A stretch of DNA of 51,576 bases. Source: CAYXXZ01 sp964469165 (lineage in GTDB: Bacteria > Pseudomonadota > Gammaproteobacteria > Pseudomonadales > Porticoccaceae). Positions 15,165-27,028 of the stretch are shown in pieces. Positions within the stretch are counted from its first letter, which is position 1, and each line of letters begins with the position of its first letter. The position numbers and the translations under genes were made by a program. Location of the stretch: contig CAYXXZ010000011.1 of assembly GCA_964469165.1 (NCBI GenBank), forward strand, positions 1 to 51,576. The letters are read 5' to 3'. Under the pieces are notes generated by a model, which was not told where the DNA came from, did no database searches, and was given only the letters and a program-made list of their open reading frames with translations.

Positions 15165-16193
15165 TCAGCGGTATCCGGCCCTGTCCATCAACTTCACGGC
15201 GGCGGCCTGATGGGAACCGGCAAAGGTGACGTTGATGGGGTTTTGGCGGAATTCGCCCCAGGCCGCCACCTGGTCGACCACGGGCACGGCGGGATTCACC
15301 GGGTATTCGAGGTTGTCGCCGGCGAAGGCGGCCTGGGCCTCACCGGAAGACAGCCACTCCAGCAGTTTGCGCGCACCCTCGGGATTCTTGGCGTGCAGGG
15401 TGATACCGGCGCCGGACACGTTCACATGGGTACCGCTGTTTTCGGCACTCTGGTTGGGCCAGAAAATCTTCAGCGGCAGACCGGGCTCGCTGCGCATCAG
15501 GCGGCCCAGATAGTAGGTATTGACGACGGTGACGTCGCACTGGCCGACGGCGACGGCCTTGAGTGCGGCGGTATCGTCGGAGAAGGGGCTGGTGGCGAGG
15601 TTCGCGACCCAGCCGCGCACGATCCCCTCGGCGGCCTGTTCGCCGTGTTCCTGGATCAGCATGGCCACCAGGGACTGGTTGTACACCTTGTTGGACGTGC
15701 GCAGGCAGAGGCGGTTCTTCCACTTGGCGTCGGCCAGGTCTTCATAGGTGGAAAGCTCCGCGGGATCGACGTTCTCGGTGTTGTACACCAGGGTGCGGGC
15801 GCGCACGGAAAGGCCGAACCAGCGGTTTTCGGGATCGCGCAGGTGGGCGGGAATGTTTTTCTCAAGTACTTCGGAATCGGTCGCCTGCAGCAGGCCGGCT
15901 TCCGCCGCTTGCCACAGGTTGCCGGCATCGACGGTGAGCAGGATGTCGGCCGGCGTGTTGGCGCCCTCGGCCTTGAGACGCGCCAGCAGCGGGCCTTCCT
16001 TGTCGGTCAGAAAGCGCACGCGCACGCCGGTTTCCTTTTGGTAAAGATCGAACAGGGGCTTGATGAGCTGTTCGTTGCGGGCGGAATACACCACGACCTG
16101 CTCGGCGGCGGAAAGGCTTGGAGCCAGTAAACCGGCGGAAAGAAGCACCGCGACAGAGGCGGTCAGCGAGCGCAAACGGGACGCAAATTTCAT
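15165..16193 (-). CDS. fbpA: periplasmic ferric iron-binding protein
   Basis: A 342-residue precursor with signal peptide (~1-30, cut after LSAAE). The mature start VVVYSARNEQLIKPLFDLYQ and the tyrosine pair in VVNTYYLGRLM are hallmarks of FbpA/FutA-type binders, where tyrosines hold Fe3+ directly. The terminal AGSHQAAAVKLMDRAGYR is also typical. It delivers iron to FbpB. A Fur-like box lies 54-72 bases upstream, so expression should rise in iron limitation. The 134-base gap to fbpB shows no clear terminator. Confidence 0.93.
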   Translation of the reverse strand: MKFASRLRSLTASVAVLLSAGLLAPSLSAAEQVVVYSARNEQLIKPLFDLYQKETGVRVRFLTDKEGPLLARLKAEGANTPADILLTVDAGNLWQAAEAGLLQATDSEVLEKNIPAHLRDPENRWFGLSVRARTLVYNTENVDPAELSTYEDLADAKWKNRLCLRTSNKVYNQSLVAMLIQEHGEQAAEGIVRGWVANLATSPFSDDTAALKAVAVGQCDVTVVNTYYLGRLMRSEPGLPLKIFWPNQSAENSGTHVNVSGAGITLHAKNPEGARKLLEWLSSGEAQAAFAGDNLEYPVNPAVPVVDQVAAWGEFRQNPINVTFAGSHQAAAVKLMDRAGYR

Positions 16194-16246
16194 CGTCTAC
16201 TCCAAATGAAGGAATGAGGGATTTCGGGCTGGGTACTCATTGTGCA

Positions 16247-16265
16247 TTAAATGAGAATCACTATC
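16247..16265. promoter_or_regulatory. Fur box upstream of fbpA
   Basis: The core AATGAGAATCACTATC matches 14 of 16 bases of the Fur consensus AATGATAATCATTATC. It lies in the 316-base gap between divergent fbpA and the penicillin-binding protein gene. Nothing else recognisable was seen in that gap. Confidence 0.8.
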
Positions 16266-16509
16266 AATAATTGCCGGAATATTCATACCGCTTCCCGGCA
16301 TCGCAATCCGCAGCCGGCGCAGCCCTTCATTCCAGGTGGCCGCACATGATACGCGCAAAACGTCGTTTTGTGATTGAGTTCGCGTCGCATCTGTGGACGG
16401 GGCGCGGCCCACGGCCTATGCTTCATTCAGCTGAAAACCAAGAAGCAGTGACGCCACAGGGGATTGACGACAGGCCCTCCACGGTGGCCCGTAGTGCAAG
16501 GTACAAGCG

Positions 16510-19500
16510 ATGATAAAGGGAATTTTGTGGGTGCTGGTGATCGCCGCGCTGGCGGCGCTGGCCACCGCGGTAACCTACGAGGTTCAAACCTCCCATCTGC
16601 AGGCGAAGTTGTTTTCCCGCTATGCCGGCGAAATGACTTACACGCTGGAAGTTGGCCCTTCCGACGCCATCGTGTTCCCCGCCGCCGGCCCCTACAACGA
16701 GCGCCAGGGCTACACCAGTATTCCTTCCTTCACCGCCAGGCTCCTCAAGCGCGGCTTCGAAATCCGCCAGCAGGCGCATTTTTCCGACACCATGCTCGAA
16801 TACGTGACGCTGGGCGGCAATGCGCCCTACCGGGAAAAGCAGCAATCCGGCCTCAGCGTGCGCGACGGTGCGGATCAGCTGGTCTACCAGACGCGCCAGC
16901 CCGAGCGCGTCTACGGCCACTTCAATGACATTCCCCCGCTTCTCGTCGACACCCTGCTGTTCATCGAGAATCGCGAACTGCTCAACGATACCCATCCCAC
17001 CCGCAACCCGGCGCTGGAGTGGGATCGCCTCGGCAAGGTGCTCTACGCCCATGCCGTCAGCCTCGTGCGCCCCCATCAGGACACCGCTGGCGCCAGTACC
17101 CTGGCGACGCAGTTGGAAAAATTCCGCTACTCACCCGGTGGCCTGACGACCGATGTCGAGGAGAAATTGCGCCAGATGGTGTCGGCCTCGATACGGGCGT
17201 ATCAGGATGGCCCCGACACCAGCGCGGCGCGGCGCCGTATCGTGCGCGACTACATCAACTCGACACCGCTCGCGGGGCGGGTGGGCTTTGGCGAAATACA
17301 GGGCGTGGGCGAAGGGTTGTGGGCCTGGTACGGCATCGATTTCGACACAGCCAATCGCGTCCTCGGCCTGGCGCCGGATGAGGCGGTGCTCGAGGAACGC
17401 GCGCGGGTCTACAAGGCGGCCCTCAGCCTGCTCCTGTCGCAGCGCCGCCCCTCCTACTATTTGCTCGCCGGGCGCGAGGAGCTGGCGAGTCTCACCGACA
17501 GCTATCTGCGCGTGCTCGGCAATGCCGGGGTGATCGACGCCCGGCTGCGCGATGCCGCCCTGGCGCAGCCGCTGATCTTCCGCGAGGGCGCGCCGATGAT
17601 GGACAGCCCCTCGTTCATCCGCCAGAAAGCGGTCAACAGCGTTCGCACCGAATTGTTGTCGCTGCTCGGCATCAACAGTCTCTATGCCCTCGACCGCCTC
17701 GATCTGGAGGTGAAAACCACGGTCGCCAGCGAGGTGCAACAGGCTGTGGCGGACACGCTCGAAAAACTGGTGGACCCGGAGCACGCCCGCGCCATGGGTC
17801 TGATCGGCGAGCGGCTGTTGCGGGAGAACCAGCTGAGCGCGGTGCGCTTCAGCGTTCTGCTGTACGAAAGCACGCCGGACGGCAACAAGCTGCGGGTGCA
17901 GACGGACAACCTGAACATGCCGTTCGATCTCAACGACGGCTCGATGCTGGACCTGGGTTCCACCGCCAAGCTGCGCACCCTCGTCACCTACCTGCAGGTG
18001 GTCGAAACCCTGTACCGGCGCCACCGTCAGCAGGCGGTAGCGCCAGCGGATGTCGCCAACGACCCCCTGCGCCTGTGGGTGGCGGACTACCTGCGCCAGC
18101 ACCCGCGTGCGGCGCTGCCGGACATTCTCGCGGCGGCCATGGCGCGCCGCTATTCGGCCAGTCCCTGGGAGCTGTTTTTCACCGCCAGCGGCCAGCACCG
18201 TTTCCACAATTTCGAGAGCCGCGACAACAACAGGGTGATGTCGGTTTCGGAGGCGTTCAACCGCTCGGTGAATCTGGTGTTCATCCGCATGATGCGCGAT
18301 ATCACGCGCTTCTACATCAACGAAATTCCGGGCGTGCACGACCTGCTGGAAAATCGCGACAATCCCCTGCGCCGCGAATATCTGGCGCGCTTCGCGGATC
18401 AGGAAGGCAAGGAATACCTGGGGCGCTTCCACGGTGTCTATCGCGGCAAGACGGGTGACCAGCTGATCGCCACCCTGGCGCAGCGCACCCGCGCCGTGCC
18501 CTACCGCCTGGCGATGGCGTTTCGCTCGGTCAGGCCCGACGCGAACAACGAGGCCATGGCGGCGTTCATGGCCTCCCGCCTGGGCGCTGAGATGCTGGAC
18601 GACGATGAGGTTGCCGCGCTTTACGAAAAATACGGGCGCGACAAGTTCAACAGCAATGACCGCGCCTACCTTGCAGGTGTCCACCCCCTCGAACTGTGGC
18701 TGGTGGAATATCTGCTGGCCAACCCCGGCGCGCCGCTCGAAGAGCTGACCACGGCGAGCAGCGATGCCCGCCAGGAGGCCTATACCTGGCTTTTCAAGAC
18801 CAAGAGCTGGAACAAGCAGCAGAAACGCATCCGCATCCTGATCGAACAGGATGCCTTCGCGGCGATTCACCGCGAGTGGCGCAAGCTCGGTTATCCGTTC
18901 CCCAGCCTGGTGCCGTCCTATGCCACGGCGCTCGGCGCTTCCGCGGATCGCCCCGCCGCCCTCAGCGAACTGATGGGCATCATCGTCAATGACGGCTTGC
19001 GGCTGCCCATGTCGCAGATCGAAACGGTCAGGTTTGGCGCGGGCACACCCTATGAGACCTTCATGGTCGCGGTGCCGAAGGTCGGCGAGCAGGTGCTGTC
19101 GCCCGAGGTCGCGCAAACCCTGCGTTCGGCGCTGGTGGGCATCGTCGAGTCGGGTACCGCGCGGCGCCTAGCAGGGGTGTTCGTGGCGCCGGACGGCACC
19201 CCGCTGGCGGTGGGGGGCAAGACTGGTACCGGCGATCACCGCAGCAAGCGCATGGCGGCGGGCGGCCGGGTGATTTCGGAAACCGTGATCAACCGCAACG
19301 CCATTTTCACCTTCTTTATCGACGACAGGTTTTTTGGCACCATTCTCGCCAACGTCGGCGGTCCCGAAGCGCGCAACTTCCAGTTCACCAGCGGCCTCGC
19401 CGCGCAGCTCCTGAAGGCGCTGGAACCGTCGCTGCAACCGCTGCTTTACGATGACACGGAGCGACTCGCGGACAACGCGGCGGTGACAGGGCAACAGGTC

Positions 19501-19527
19501 TCGGCGGCAGCTGATAGTGGGCTGTAA
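16510..19527 (+). CDS. class A penicillin-binding protein (GT51 plus transpeptidase)
   Basis: A 1005-residue bifunctional peptidoglycan synthase with an N-terminal membrane anchor (~5-22). The glycosyltransferase domain shows the catalytic Glu in FIENREL (~153) and GASTLATQLEKF, variants of the usual EDRRF and GGSTITQQ motifs. The transpeptidase domain has SxxK as STAK (~484), SxN as SVN (~586) and KTGT (~904), so all catalytic motifs remain. It is larger than E. coli PBP1a/1b. Much of the extra length lies between SxN and KTG, a ~320-residue stretch of unclear role. The stop TAA falls inside a heptamer repeat, so the final residues may have been set by insertion of that element. Confidence 0.85.
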   Translation: MIKGILWVLVIAALAALATAVTYEVQTSHLQAKLFSRYAGEMTYTLEVGPSDAIVFPAAGPYNERQGYTSIPSFTARLLKRGFEIRQQAHFSDTMLEYVTLGGNAPYREKQQSGLSVRDGADQLVYQTRQPERVYGHFNDIPPLLVDTLLFIENRELLNDTHPTRNPALEWDRLGKVLYAHAVSLVRPHQDTAGASTLATQLEKFRYSPGGLTTDVEEKLRQMVSASIRAYQDGPDTSAARRRIVRDYINSTPLAGRVGFGEIQGVGEGLWAWYGIDFDTANRVLGLAPDEAVLEERARVYKAALSLLLSQRRPSYYLLAGREELASLTDSYLRVLGNAGVIDARLRDAALAQPLIFREGAPMMDSPSFIRQKAVNSVRTELLSLLGINSLYALDRLDLEVKTTVASEVQQAVADTLEKLVDPEHARAMGLIGERLLRENQLSAVRFSVLLYESTPDGNKLRVQTDNLNMPFDLNDGSMLDLGSTAKLRTLVTYLQVVETLYRRHRQQAVAPADVANDPLRLWVADYLRQHPRAALPDILAAAMARRYSASPWELFFTASGQHRFHNFESRDNNRVMSVSEAFNRSVNLVFIRMMRDITRFYINEIPGVHDLLENRDNPLRREYLARFADQEGKEYLGRFHGVYRGKTGDQLIATLAQRTRAVPYRLAMAFRSVRPDANNEAMAAFMASRLGAEMLDDDEVAALYEKYGRDKFNSNDRAYLAGVHPLELWLVEYLLANPGAPLEELTTASSDARQEAYTWLFKTKSWNKQQKRIRILIEQDAFAAIHREWRKLGYPFPSLVPSYATALGASADRPAALSELMGIIVNDGLRLPMSQIETVRFGAGTPYETFMVAVPKVGEQVLSPEVAQTLRSALVGIVESGTARRLAGVFVAPDGTPLAVGGKTGTGDHRSKRMAAGGRVISETVINRNAIFTFFIDDRFFGTILANVGGPEARNFQFTSGLAAQLLKALEPSLQPLLYDDTERLADNAAVTGQQVSAAADSGL

Positions 19528-19555
19528 GCCGTAAGCTCGGTTTTCCCTGTGCGTT

Positions 19556-19583
19556 GTAGGGGCAATTCATGAATTGCCCCTAC
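19556..19583. repeat. CATG-centred palindromic repeat, copy A2 (perfect)
   Basis: A perfect 28-base palindrome: GTAGGGGCAATT, central CATG, then AATTGCCCCTAC. The flank TTTTCCCTG on the left is shared with copy A3 and, with changes, with copy A4 at 36071, so the full unit is longer than the palindrome (~65 bases). Confidence 0.9.
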
Positions 19584-19627
19584 GGTATCGCGGGTGTTCA
19601 GCACAATTGCCGGTTTTCCCTGCGCGT

Positions 19628-19696
19628 GTAGGGGCAATTGCGCAAACCGATAAGGCCGGTTTACGCGAACCTGACAGTTTCATGAATTGCCCCTAC
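19628..19696. repeat. CATG-centred palindromic repeat, copy A3, split by a 41-base insert
   Basis: Left half GTAGGGGCAATT (19628-19639) and right half CATGAATTGCCCCTAC (19681-19696) are parted by exactly 41 bases. The insert forms its own stem (GCGCAAACCG with CGGTTTACGC, one mismatch). Confidence 0.85.
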
Positions 19697-19861
19697 GGTC
19701 TGCAGCGGGAATCAACAAACAGGACTGCCGCCTCACTATGTACTATGTAGGTAGGAGCACGGCAAGAACTGAAGCCTGCCAGCGTTTAACTTACAGCTTA
19801 CGGCTTACAGCTCAAAACCAACCATAAAGCCAAATTCCCGATCACGGTGTAATCAGAAAAA

Positions 19862-20389
19862 ATGCCCATCAAATCGCTTATCCGCACCATTGCCGACTTC
19901 CCCACGCCCGGTATCCAGTACCGCGATGTCACCACCCTGTTCAAGGATGCCCAGGGCTTCAACGGCGTCATCGAGAGTCTCGCGCAGCGCTATCGCGAGC
20001 GGCCCATCGATGTGGTGGCGGGTATCGAGGCGCGCGGCTTCATCCTTGGCGCCGCCCTCGCTCACAACCTCGGCAAGGGGTTCGTGCCCATTCGCAAGAA
20101 AGGCAAGCTGCCGGGGCAGACCCACCAGGTGGATTACGCGCTCGAATACGGCGTGGACAGCATCGAGATTCACGTCGACGCCATCACCGCAGGGCAGCGC
20201 GTGCTGTTGGTGGACGACCTGATCGCTACCGGCGGCACCGTTCTCGGTGCAATCGCGCTGCTCGAAAGAAGTGGTGGCGCAGTCGAGGAATGCTGTTTCA
20301 TCGTCGATCTGCCGGACCTCGGCGGCTCGACGCGGCTCAGTGAGCAGGGCGTGAAACATTTCGCGCTCACCTCCTTTGCCGGGCACTGA
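19862..20389 (+). CDS. apt: adenine phosphoribosyltransferase
   Basis: A 175-residue type I phosphoribosyltransferase that turns adenine and PRPP into AMP in purine salvage. Visible motifs are IRTIADFPTPGIQYRDVTTL at the N-terminus, the GIEARGFI adenine-side loop and the PRPP-binding VLLVDDLIATGGT. The length is standard. ATG 19862 follows a weak purine-rich ribosome site. It is single and not in an operon. The upstream gap is filled by repeats, so its promoter must lie in or beside them. Confidence 0.96.
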   Translation: MPIKSLIRTIADFPTPGIQYRDVTTLFKDAQGFNGVIESLAQRYRERPIDVVAGIEARGFILGAALAHNLGKGFVPIRKKGKLPGQTHQVDYALEYGVDSIEIHVDAITAGQRVLLVDDLIATGGTVLGAIALLERSGGAVEECCFIVDLPDLGGSTRLSEQGVKHFALTSFAGH

Positions 20390-20510
20390 CGTCGGGTTTC
20401 GCGCCTTCCGGCAGACATCGCCAGGCCAGTCTGCGCACGCTGCCTCTTCCCCTCCCTCGGGATAACTCGCTATGGTGTCGTTCTCGTCAATGACAGAACG
20501 GACATCACCA

Positions 20511-22307
20511 ATGGATAACGCTCCCGCATCCCGCCCCTTGATTCTGCTCGGCGCACTTCAGGGGGCGCTCCTGTGGTGGCTGTGGCACGCCGCGGCGCAA
20601 GGTGTGTGGCCGGCCACGCAAGCGCTGTGGCTGGGTGCCCTGTTGTGGTCGGGGCTGGCGTTGCCAATGGCGGTTTACCTCACGGAAAACGCCTTCCTGA
20701 GCAAGCGCCGACGGCTGTGGACGGTGGCGTTGACAACCCTGACCTATGCATTTTTTGGCGCCTACGCCGGGTGGATGGGCACGCCCCTCGAAACCGCCGA
20801 GCACGGCGTGCGCTTCAATGCCCTGGGCGCCTTCGGCCAGGTATTGGCGGCGGCCATCATGGGCTTTGTGGTGTTGCCGCTGGTGTCGGGACGGGAGCGG
20901 GGCCGCTGGCACTATCCGCGCCTGTTTGCGCTGGCATGGCGCAACGCCATGCTGTGCGCCAGCGTCGCCGTCGTTACCGGACTGTTCTGGCTGGTGCTGC
21001 TCGCCGGTGCCATGCTCATGGACCTGGTGGGCGTCGATTTCATTGGCGAACTGTTCTCGGAGCCGGTGTTCATCTTCCCGGTCACCGGCATGGTGGTGGG
21101 CACGGTGTTCGCCATGGGGCACGCGCGCGCCGGGTTGCTCGATAACCTGCGCCACTTCTGGCTGACACTCAATGCCTGGCTGCTGCCGCTCATCCTGCTG
21201 TTTGGCGTCATGTGGGTGGTGGCGCTGCCGTTCACCGGCCTCGAACCGTTGTTCGGGACCCGTTCGGCGGCTTTCATTCTGTTGTGGTTTGCCGCATTGG
21301 CGGTCAATTTCCTCAACTGCGCCTGGCAGGATGGCGCCGCGCCACCCTATCCGCGCTGGCTTGCAACGGCAATCGCCTGGGCGTGGCTGGCGCTGCTGGT
21401 GGTGGCGGCTGTGGCGGGCTGGGCGCTGTGGCTGCGCATTCGCCAGTACGGCTGGACCGAAGAGCGGGTGTGGGCGGTGCTGGTGTGGCTGTTGGCGGCG
21501 GGCTATGCGCTGGGATACAGCCTGTCGCTGGTGCCCGGCGCGGCGCGTGGCGGCGGGTGGCTGACGAGGGTCGATGCCACCAATGTGCCGCTGGCGATTT
21601 TCATGGTGGTGGCACTGGCGCTCATGGCAAGCCCGCTCGCCGACCCCAGGCGCCTGGCGGTGGAAAGTCAGGTGGCGCGCCTGCATCAAGGCAGTGTCGA
21701 GCCAGACGCCTTCGATTACCACTATCTGCGCTGGCGCTCGGGGCGCTGGGGCATGGAGGCGCTGCACCGGTTGCGTGATGACGGCAACGACGCCATCGCC
21801 AGTCGCGCCCGGCAGGCACTGACATGGAGGGAGTACTATTACTCGAGGGAAACCACCGCAACCCTCGACCGGGACGAGGCGCGCGCCCGCATCGAGGTGC
21901 TCAATCCTCCGACGGAAACTGTCGTCATCAGCGACGAGCTGGTGGATTTTCTGCGCGAGGACGAGCGCGAGGGTGAGCGCCGCCCCTGGGCAGTGCGCGC
22001 CTGTCTCGAGCCCAACCAACACTGTGCCCTGTGGCGGCGCGATCTCGATGGCGATGGCAGGGACGAGGTGCTGTTGCTGCAGGCCCACAGCAGGCAGGCG
22101 GTGCCCAGTGTGGTGCTGCTCGCGCAGCGCGACGGTCACTGGTATCAGGCTGCGAGCATCGCCAATGAGCTCGACATGGATCAGTGGCGCGCGGCCGTGG
22201 CGGAAGACGCGGTGCAGCTTGCCGCCCCGCGCTGGCCCGATCTGGTGATCGACGACGCGCGCCTGCCGGTGACGCCGCTGCCCGAGCGTGTTGAGAGCGA
22301 GCCATAA
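20511..22307 (+). CDS. DUF4153-type membrane protein
   Basis: A protein of 598 residues if it starts at ATG 20511 (MDNAPASRP). An in-frame ATG at 20472 would add 13 residues. About ten to twelve hydrophobic segments fill residues 10-395. A soluble, acidic C-terminal ~200 residues follows, with a calcium-loop-like stretch DLDGDGRDEVLLLQ resembling FG-GAP or VCBS-type repeats. DUF4153 proteins are inner-membrane proteins of unknown function. The gene stands alone between apt and an MscS channel. The membrane family is fairly clear; no biochemical role is claimed. Confidence 0.75.
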   Translation: MDNAPASRPLILLGALQGALLWWLWHAAAQGVWPATQALWLGALLWSGLALPMAVYLTENAFLSKRRRLWTVALTTLTYAFFGAYAGWMGTPLETAEHGVRFNALGAFGQVLAAAIMGFVVLPLVSGRERGRWHYPRLFALAWRNAMLCASVAVVTGLFWLVLLAGAMLMDLVGVDFIGELFSEPVFIFPVTGMVVGTVFAMGHARAGLLDNLRHFWLTLNAWLLPLILLFGVMWVVALPFTGLEPLFGTRSAAFILLWFAALAVNFLNCAWQDGAAPPYPRWLATAIAWAWLALLVVAAVAGWALWLRIRQYGWTEERVWAVLVWLLAAGYALGYSLSLVPGAARGGGWLTRVDATNVPLAIFMVVALALMASPLADPRRLAVESQVARLHQGSVEPDAFDYHYLRWRSGRWGMEALHRLRDDGNDAIASRARQALTWREYYYSRETTATLDRDEARARIEVLNPPTETVVISDELVDFLREDEREGERRPWAVRACLEPNQHCALWRRDLDGDGRDEVLLLQAHSRQAVPSVVLLAQRDGHWYQAASIANELDMDQWRAAVAEDAVQLAAPRWPDLVIDDARLPVTPLPERVESEP

Positions 22308-22353
22308 ATTGTAAGAGTTTGTTCGCGATCTCGCGATTTGGTGTTATTCGACG

Positions 22354-22498
22354 GAGTTTCAGGTTTCAAGTTGCACGTTTCACGTAAGAACGGAGTGGCC
22401 CGTGGGTCGTTGAGGCTATCTGTACCACCGCGCGTGGTCGGTGTGATGTCATCACCACAGGCACCTACGTGAAACGTGCAACTTGAAACCTGAAACTC
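22354..22498. repeat. 33-bp perfect inverted repeat of 7-base units (element C1)
   Basis: The left arm (22354-22386) reads as successive heptamers GTTTCAG, GTTTCAA, GTTGCAC, GTTTCAC after GA. The right arm (22466-22498) is its exact complement across a 79-base loop. Partial relatives lie at 40195-40230 and 47687-47800. The element sits in the 348-base gap between the DUF4153 gene and the MscS gene and may end the first transcript. Nothing else was seen there apart from the ribosome site of the next gene. Confidence 0.9.
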
Positions 22499-22655
22499 AG
22501 AAGCAGCAAAAGATCGTAAACAAGCTCGAAGCAGGAACACCGGAAGAATCGGATGCTGCCCCTGCACCGTCAAAAAAGATGTGGTACTGTCTGGACAAAG
22601 GCGGTGCCCGGTCGTGGGCGCCTGCCGCGAAGTTGGAGTGTTTTTGGGAGGAGTC

Positions 22656-23921
22656 ATGCCATACCCCGACTGGTTTACCGCATGGGCGGACCAACAACCC
22701 TGGGCCTATACACTGACGGCGCTGGCACTGCTTCTGATAGCGGTGTGGCTGTCGAATTTCATTACCAAGCACGTGTTGATGCAAGGCGTGCGGCGGCTGC
22801 TCAAGACCACGACATTCGGCCGGGACGAGGGGCTGGGACTGGAAAAAGTCATCAGCCGTCTGGCACATGTGGTGCCGGCCCTGGTGCTTGCCGCCGGTAT
22901 CGGCTTCGTGCCGGATGTTCCCGACGCCGCCGTGGTGGTGGTGCGCAACGTCAGCAACGCCTACATCGTGCTCACCGTGGCGCTGGCGGTGAGCGGCCTG
23001 TTGCACGGCATCAACGCCGTGTACAGTCGCCGGCCCGATGCCAGGGACAGGCCCATCAAGGGCTACCTCCAGGTCATTCAGATCGTCATCTTCGCGGTGG
23101 CGGCGATCCTGATCATCGCCTCTCTGCTGGATCGTTCGCCGCTGATTCTGCTGTCCGGCCTCGGCGCCATGGCCGCTGTGCTGATGCTGGTGTTCCAGGA
23201 CACGCTGTTGTCGCTGGTGGCGAGTATCCAGCTTACCTCCAACGACATGGTACGGGTGGGCGACTGGATCGAAATGCCCCAGCTCAACGCCGACGGCGAC
23301 GTCATCGACATCGCCCTGCACACAGTGAAGGTACAGAACTGGGACAATACCATCACCACCGTCCCCACCAAGCGCTTGATCGCCGAATCCTTCAAGAACT
23401 GGCGCGGCATGCAGGAAAGCGGCGGCCGGCGCATCAAGCGCTCCCTGTATCTGAATCAGAACAGCATCCATTTCCTGGATGCGGAAGAGCAGGAGCAGTT
23501 GCGCCGTTTCGCCTTGTTGCGGGACTACCTGGACGGCAAGAACGAGGAATTGAATGCCTGGAATAACAAGCTGCGGGAACAGGGCCTCGATCCCGTCAAC
23601 AGCCGCCAGGTCACCAATATCGGCACCTTCCGCGCTTATGTGGACCGCTACCTGCGCCAGCACCCGGGCATTCACCAGGGCATGACCCTGATGGTGCGCC
23701 AGCTTGCGCCCGGCCCCCAGGGGTTGCCCCTGGAAATCTATTGTTTCACCAGTACTACGGCCTGGGGCGCTTACGAAGGTATTCAATCCGACATCTTCGA
23801 CCACTTGTTGGCGATACTGCCCGAGTTCGGTTTGCAGGTCTTCCAGGAGCCCAGTGGTGCGGATGTGGCGGGCGCCTTGGAGGAGATGCGTCGGCCGGAG
23901 GTTGTCACGCCGACGCCCTGA
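22656..23921 (+). CDS. MscS-family channel, YbdG/MscM-like
   Basis: A 421-residue protein. The start at ATG 22656 is chosen for its strong ribosome site GGGAGGAG; the open frame begins further upstream without homology. Five hydrophobic segments precede the MscS core (LSGLGAMAAVLMLVFQDTLL, ~175-195), followed by the beta domain (VRVGDWIEM; NWDNTITTVPTKRL) and a long C-terminal region like YbdG. The motif TTVPTKRLIAESFKNWRGM is characteristic of that subgroup. It releases solutes when membrane tension rises after osmotic downshock. A second, shorter MscS gene lies at 33321. Confidence 0.9.
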   Translation: MPYPDWFTAWADQQPWAYTLTALALLLIAVWLSNFITKHVLMQGVRRLLKTTTFGRDEGLGLEKVISRLAHVVPALVLAAGIGFVPDVPDAAVVVVRNVSNAYIVLTVALAVSGLLHGINAVYSRRPDARDRPIKGYLQVIQIVIFAVAAILIIASLLDRSPLILLSGLGAMAAVLMLVFQDTLLSLVASIQLTSNDMVRVGDWIEMPQLNADGDVIDIALHTVKVQNWDNTITTVPTKRLIAESFKNWRGMQESGGRRIKRSLYLNQNSIHFLDAEEQEQLRRFALLRDYLDGKNEELNAWNNKLREQGLDPVNSRQVTNIGTFRAYVDRYLRQHPGIHQGMTLMVRQLAPGPQGLPLEIYCFTSTTAWGAYEGIQSDIFDHLLAILPEFGLQVFQEPSGADVAGALEEMRRPEVVTPTP

Positions 23922-23974
23922 CCTGAATATTACAATTTCATACCAGCAGGCAAGAACAAGGAACAATCCGCCCC

Positions 23975-26713
<2,739 letters not shown>

Positions 26714-27028
26714 GTTGCTAGACTTGGCATGATTAATGCTAATATCCCGCCACCGGGAAACGACTTGCCAGGTCGGCCAGACTCTCCCGCGCAACACTTT
26801 CAGGCTGTAAGCTTTGCGTGCGGGGTTACCGAGCCATGCTTTGCGGACTTGCGCGTGAGGCGCATGTCATACTGGAGCGGGCGCCGCGTCTTTGGGGGGG
26901 ACTGTTCGAGGTTCGGGCGGCATCGCCGAGCGGGGAGTATCCCGGCGTTCATGGAATCACGATAAGGGAGGACTGTGTATTTTGCTTTTTGATCGTCCCA
27001 CTGAATTGGCAGGGGTAGCGCTGACGTC
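26714..27028. other. 315-base gap before the mrp operon
   Basis: The first ~40 bases are AT-rich (TTAATGCTAATAT) and may hold a promoter. A 78-codon open frame at 26729-26965 has no recognisable features and is not called. No hairpin or repeat was seen. The mrp promoter is probably here. Confidence 0.5.

Larger units (their letters stand above)
19521..19812. repeat. heptamer element U1 split by two palindromic repeats
   Basis: The left arm (GCTGTAA, GCCGTAA, GCT; 19521-19537) and the right body (19754-19812, ending in inverted heptamers) match the ends of single elements at 41432-41517 and 49202-49287, which are only ~86 bases long. Between them lie CATG palindromes A2 and A3, so those look inserted into U1. 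The element fills almost all of the 334-base gap before apt; nothing else was seen there. Confidence 0.75.

Noticed and set aside
16197..16412. 71-codon ORF upstream of fbpA
   Set aside because: It runs across the Fur-like box and the likely fbpA promoter and has no family features.
17131..19116. Long antisense open frame of 661 codons opposite the penicillin-binding protein gene
   Set aside because: It has the arginine-, histidine- and glutamine-rich composition of GC-rich shadow frames, lies wholly within a gene with clear motifs and shows no domain. The same holds for large antisense frames at 13183-15054, 23930-26797, 26957-28735 and 42112-44259.
26729..26965. 78-codon ORF upstream of mrpA
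   Set aside because: No domain, no clear ribosome site and odd composition (rich in Arg, Cys, Ser); more likely a leader region.
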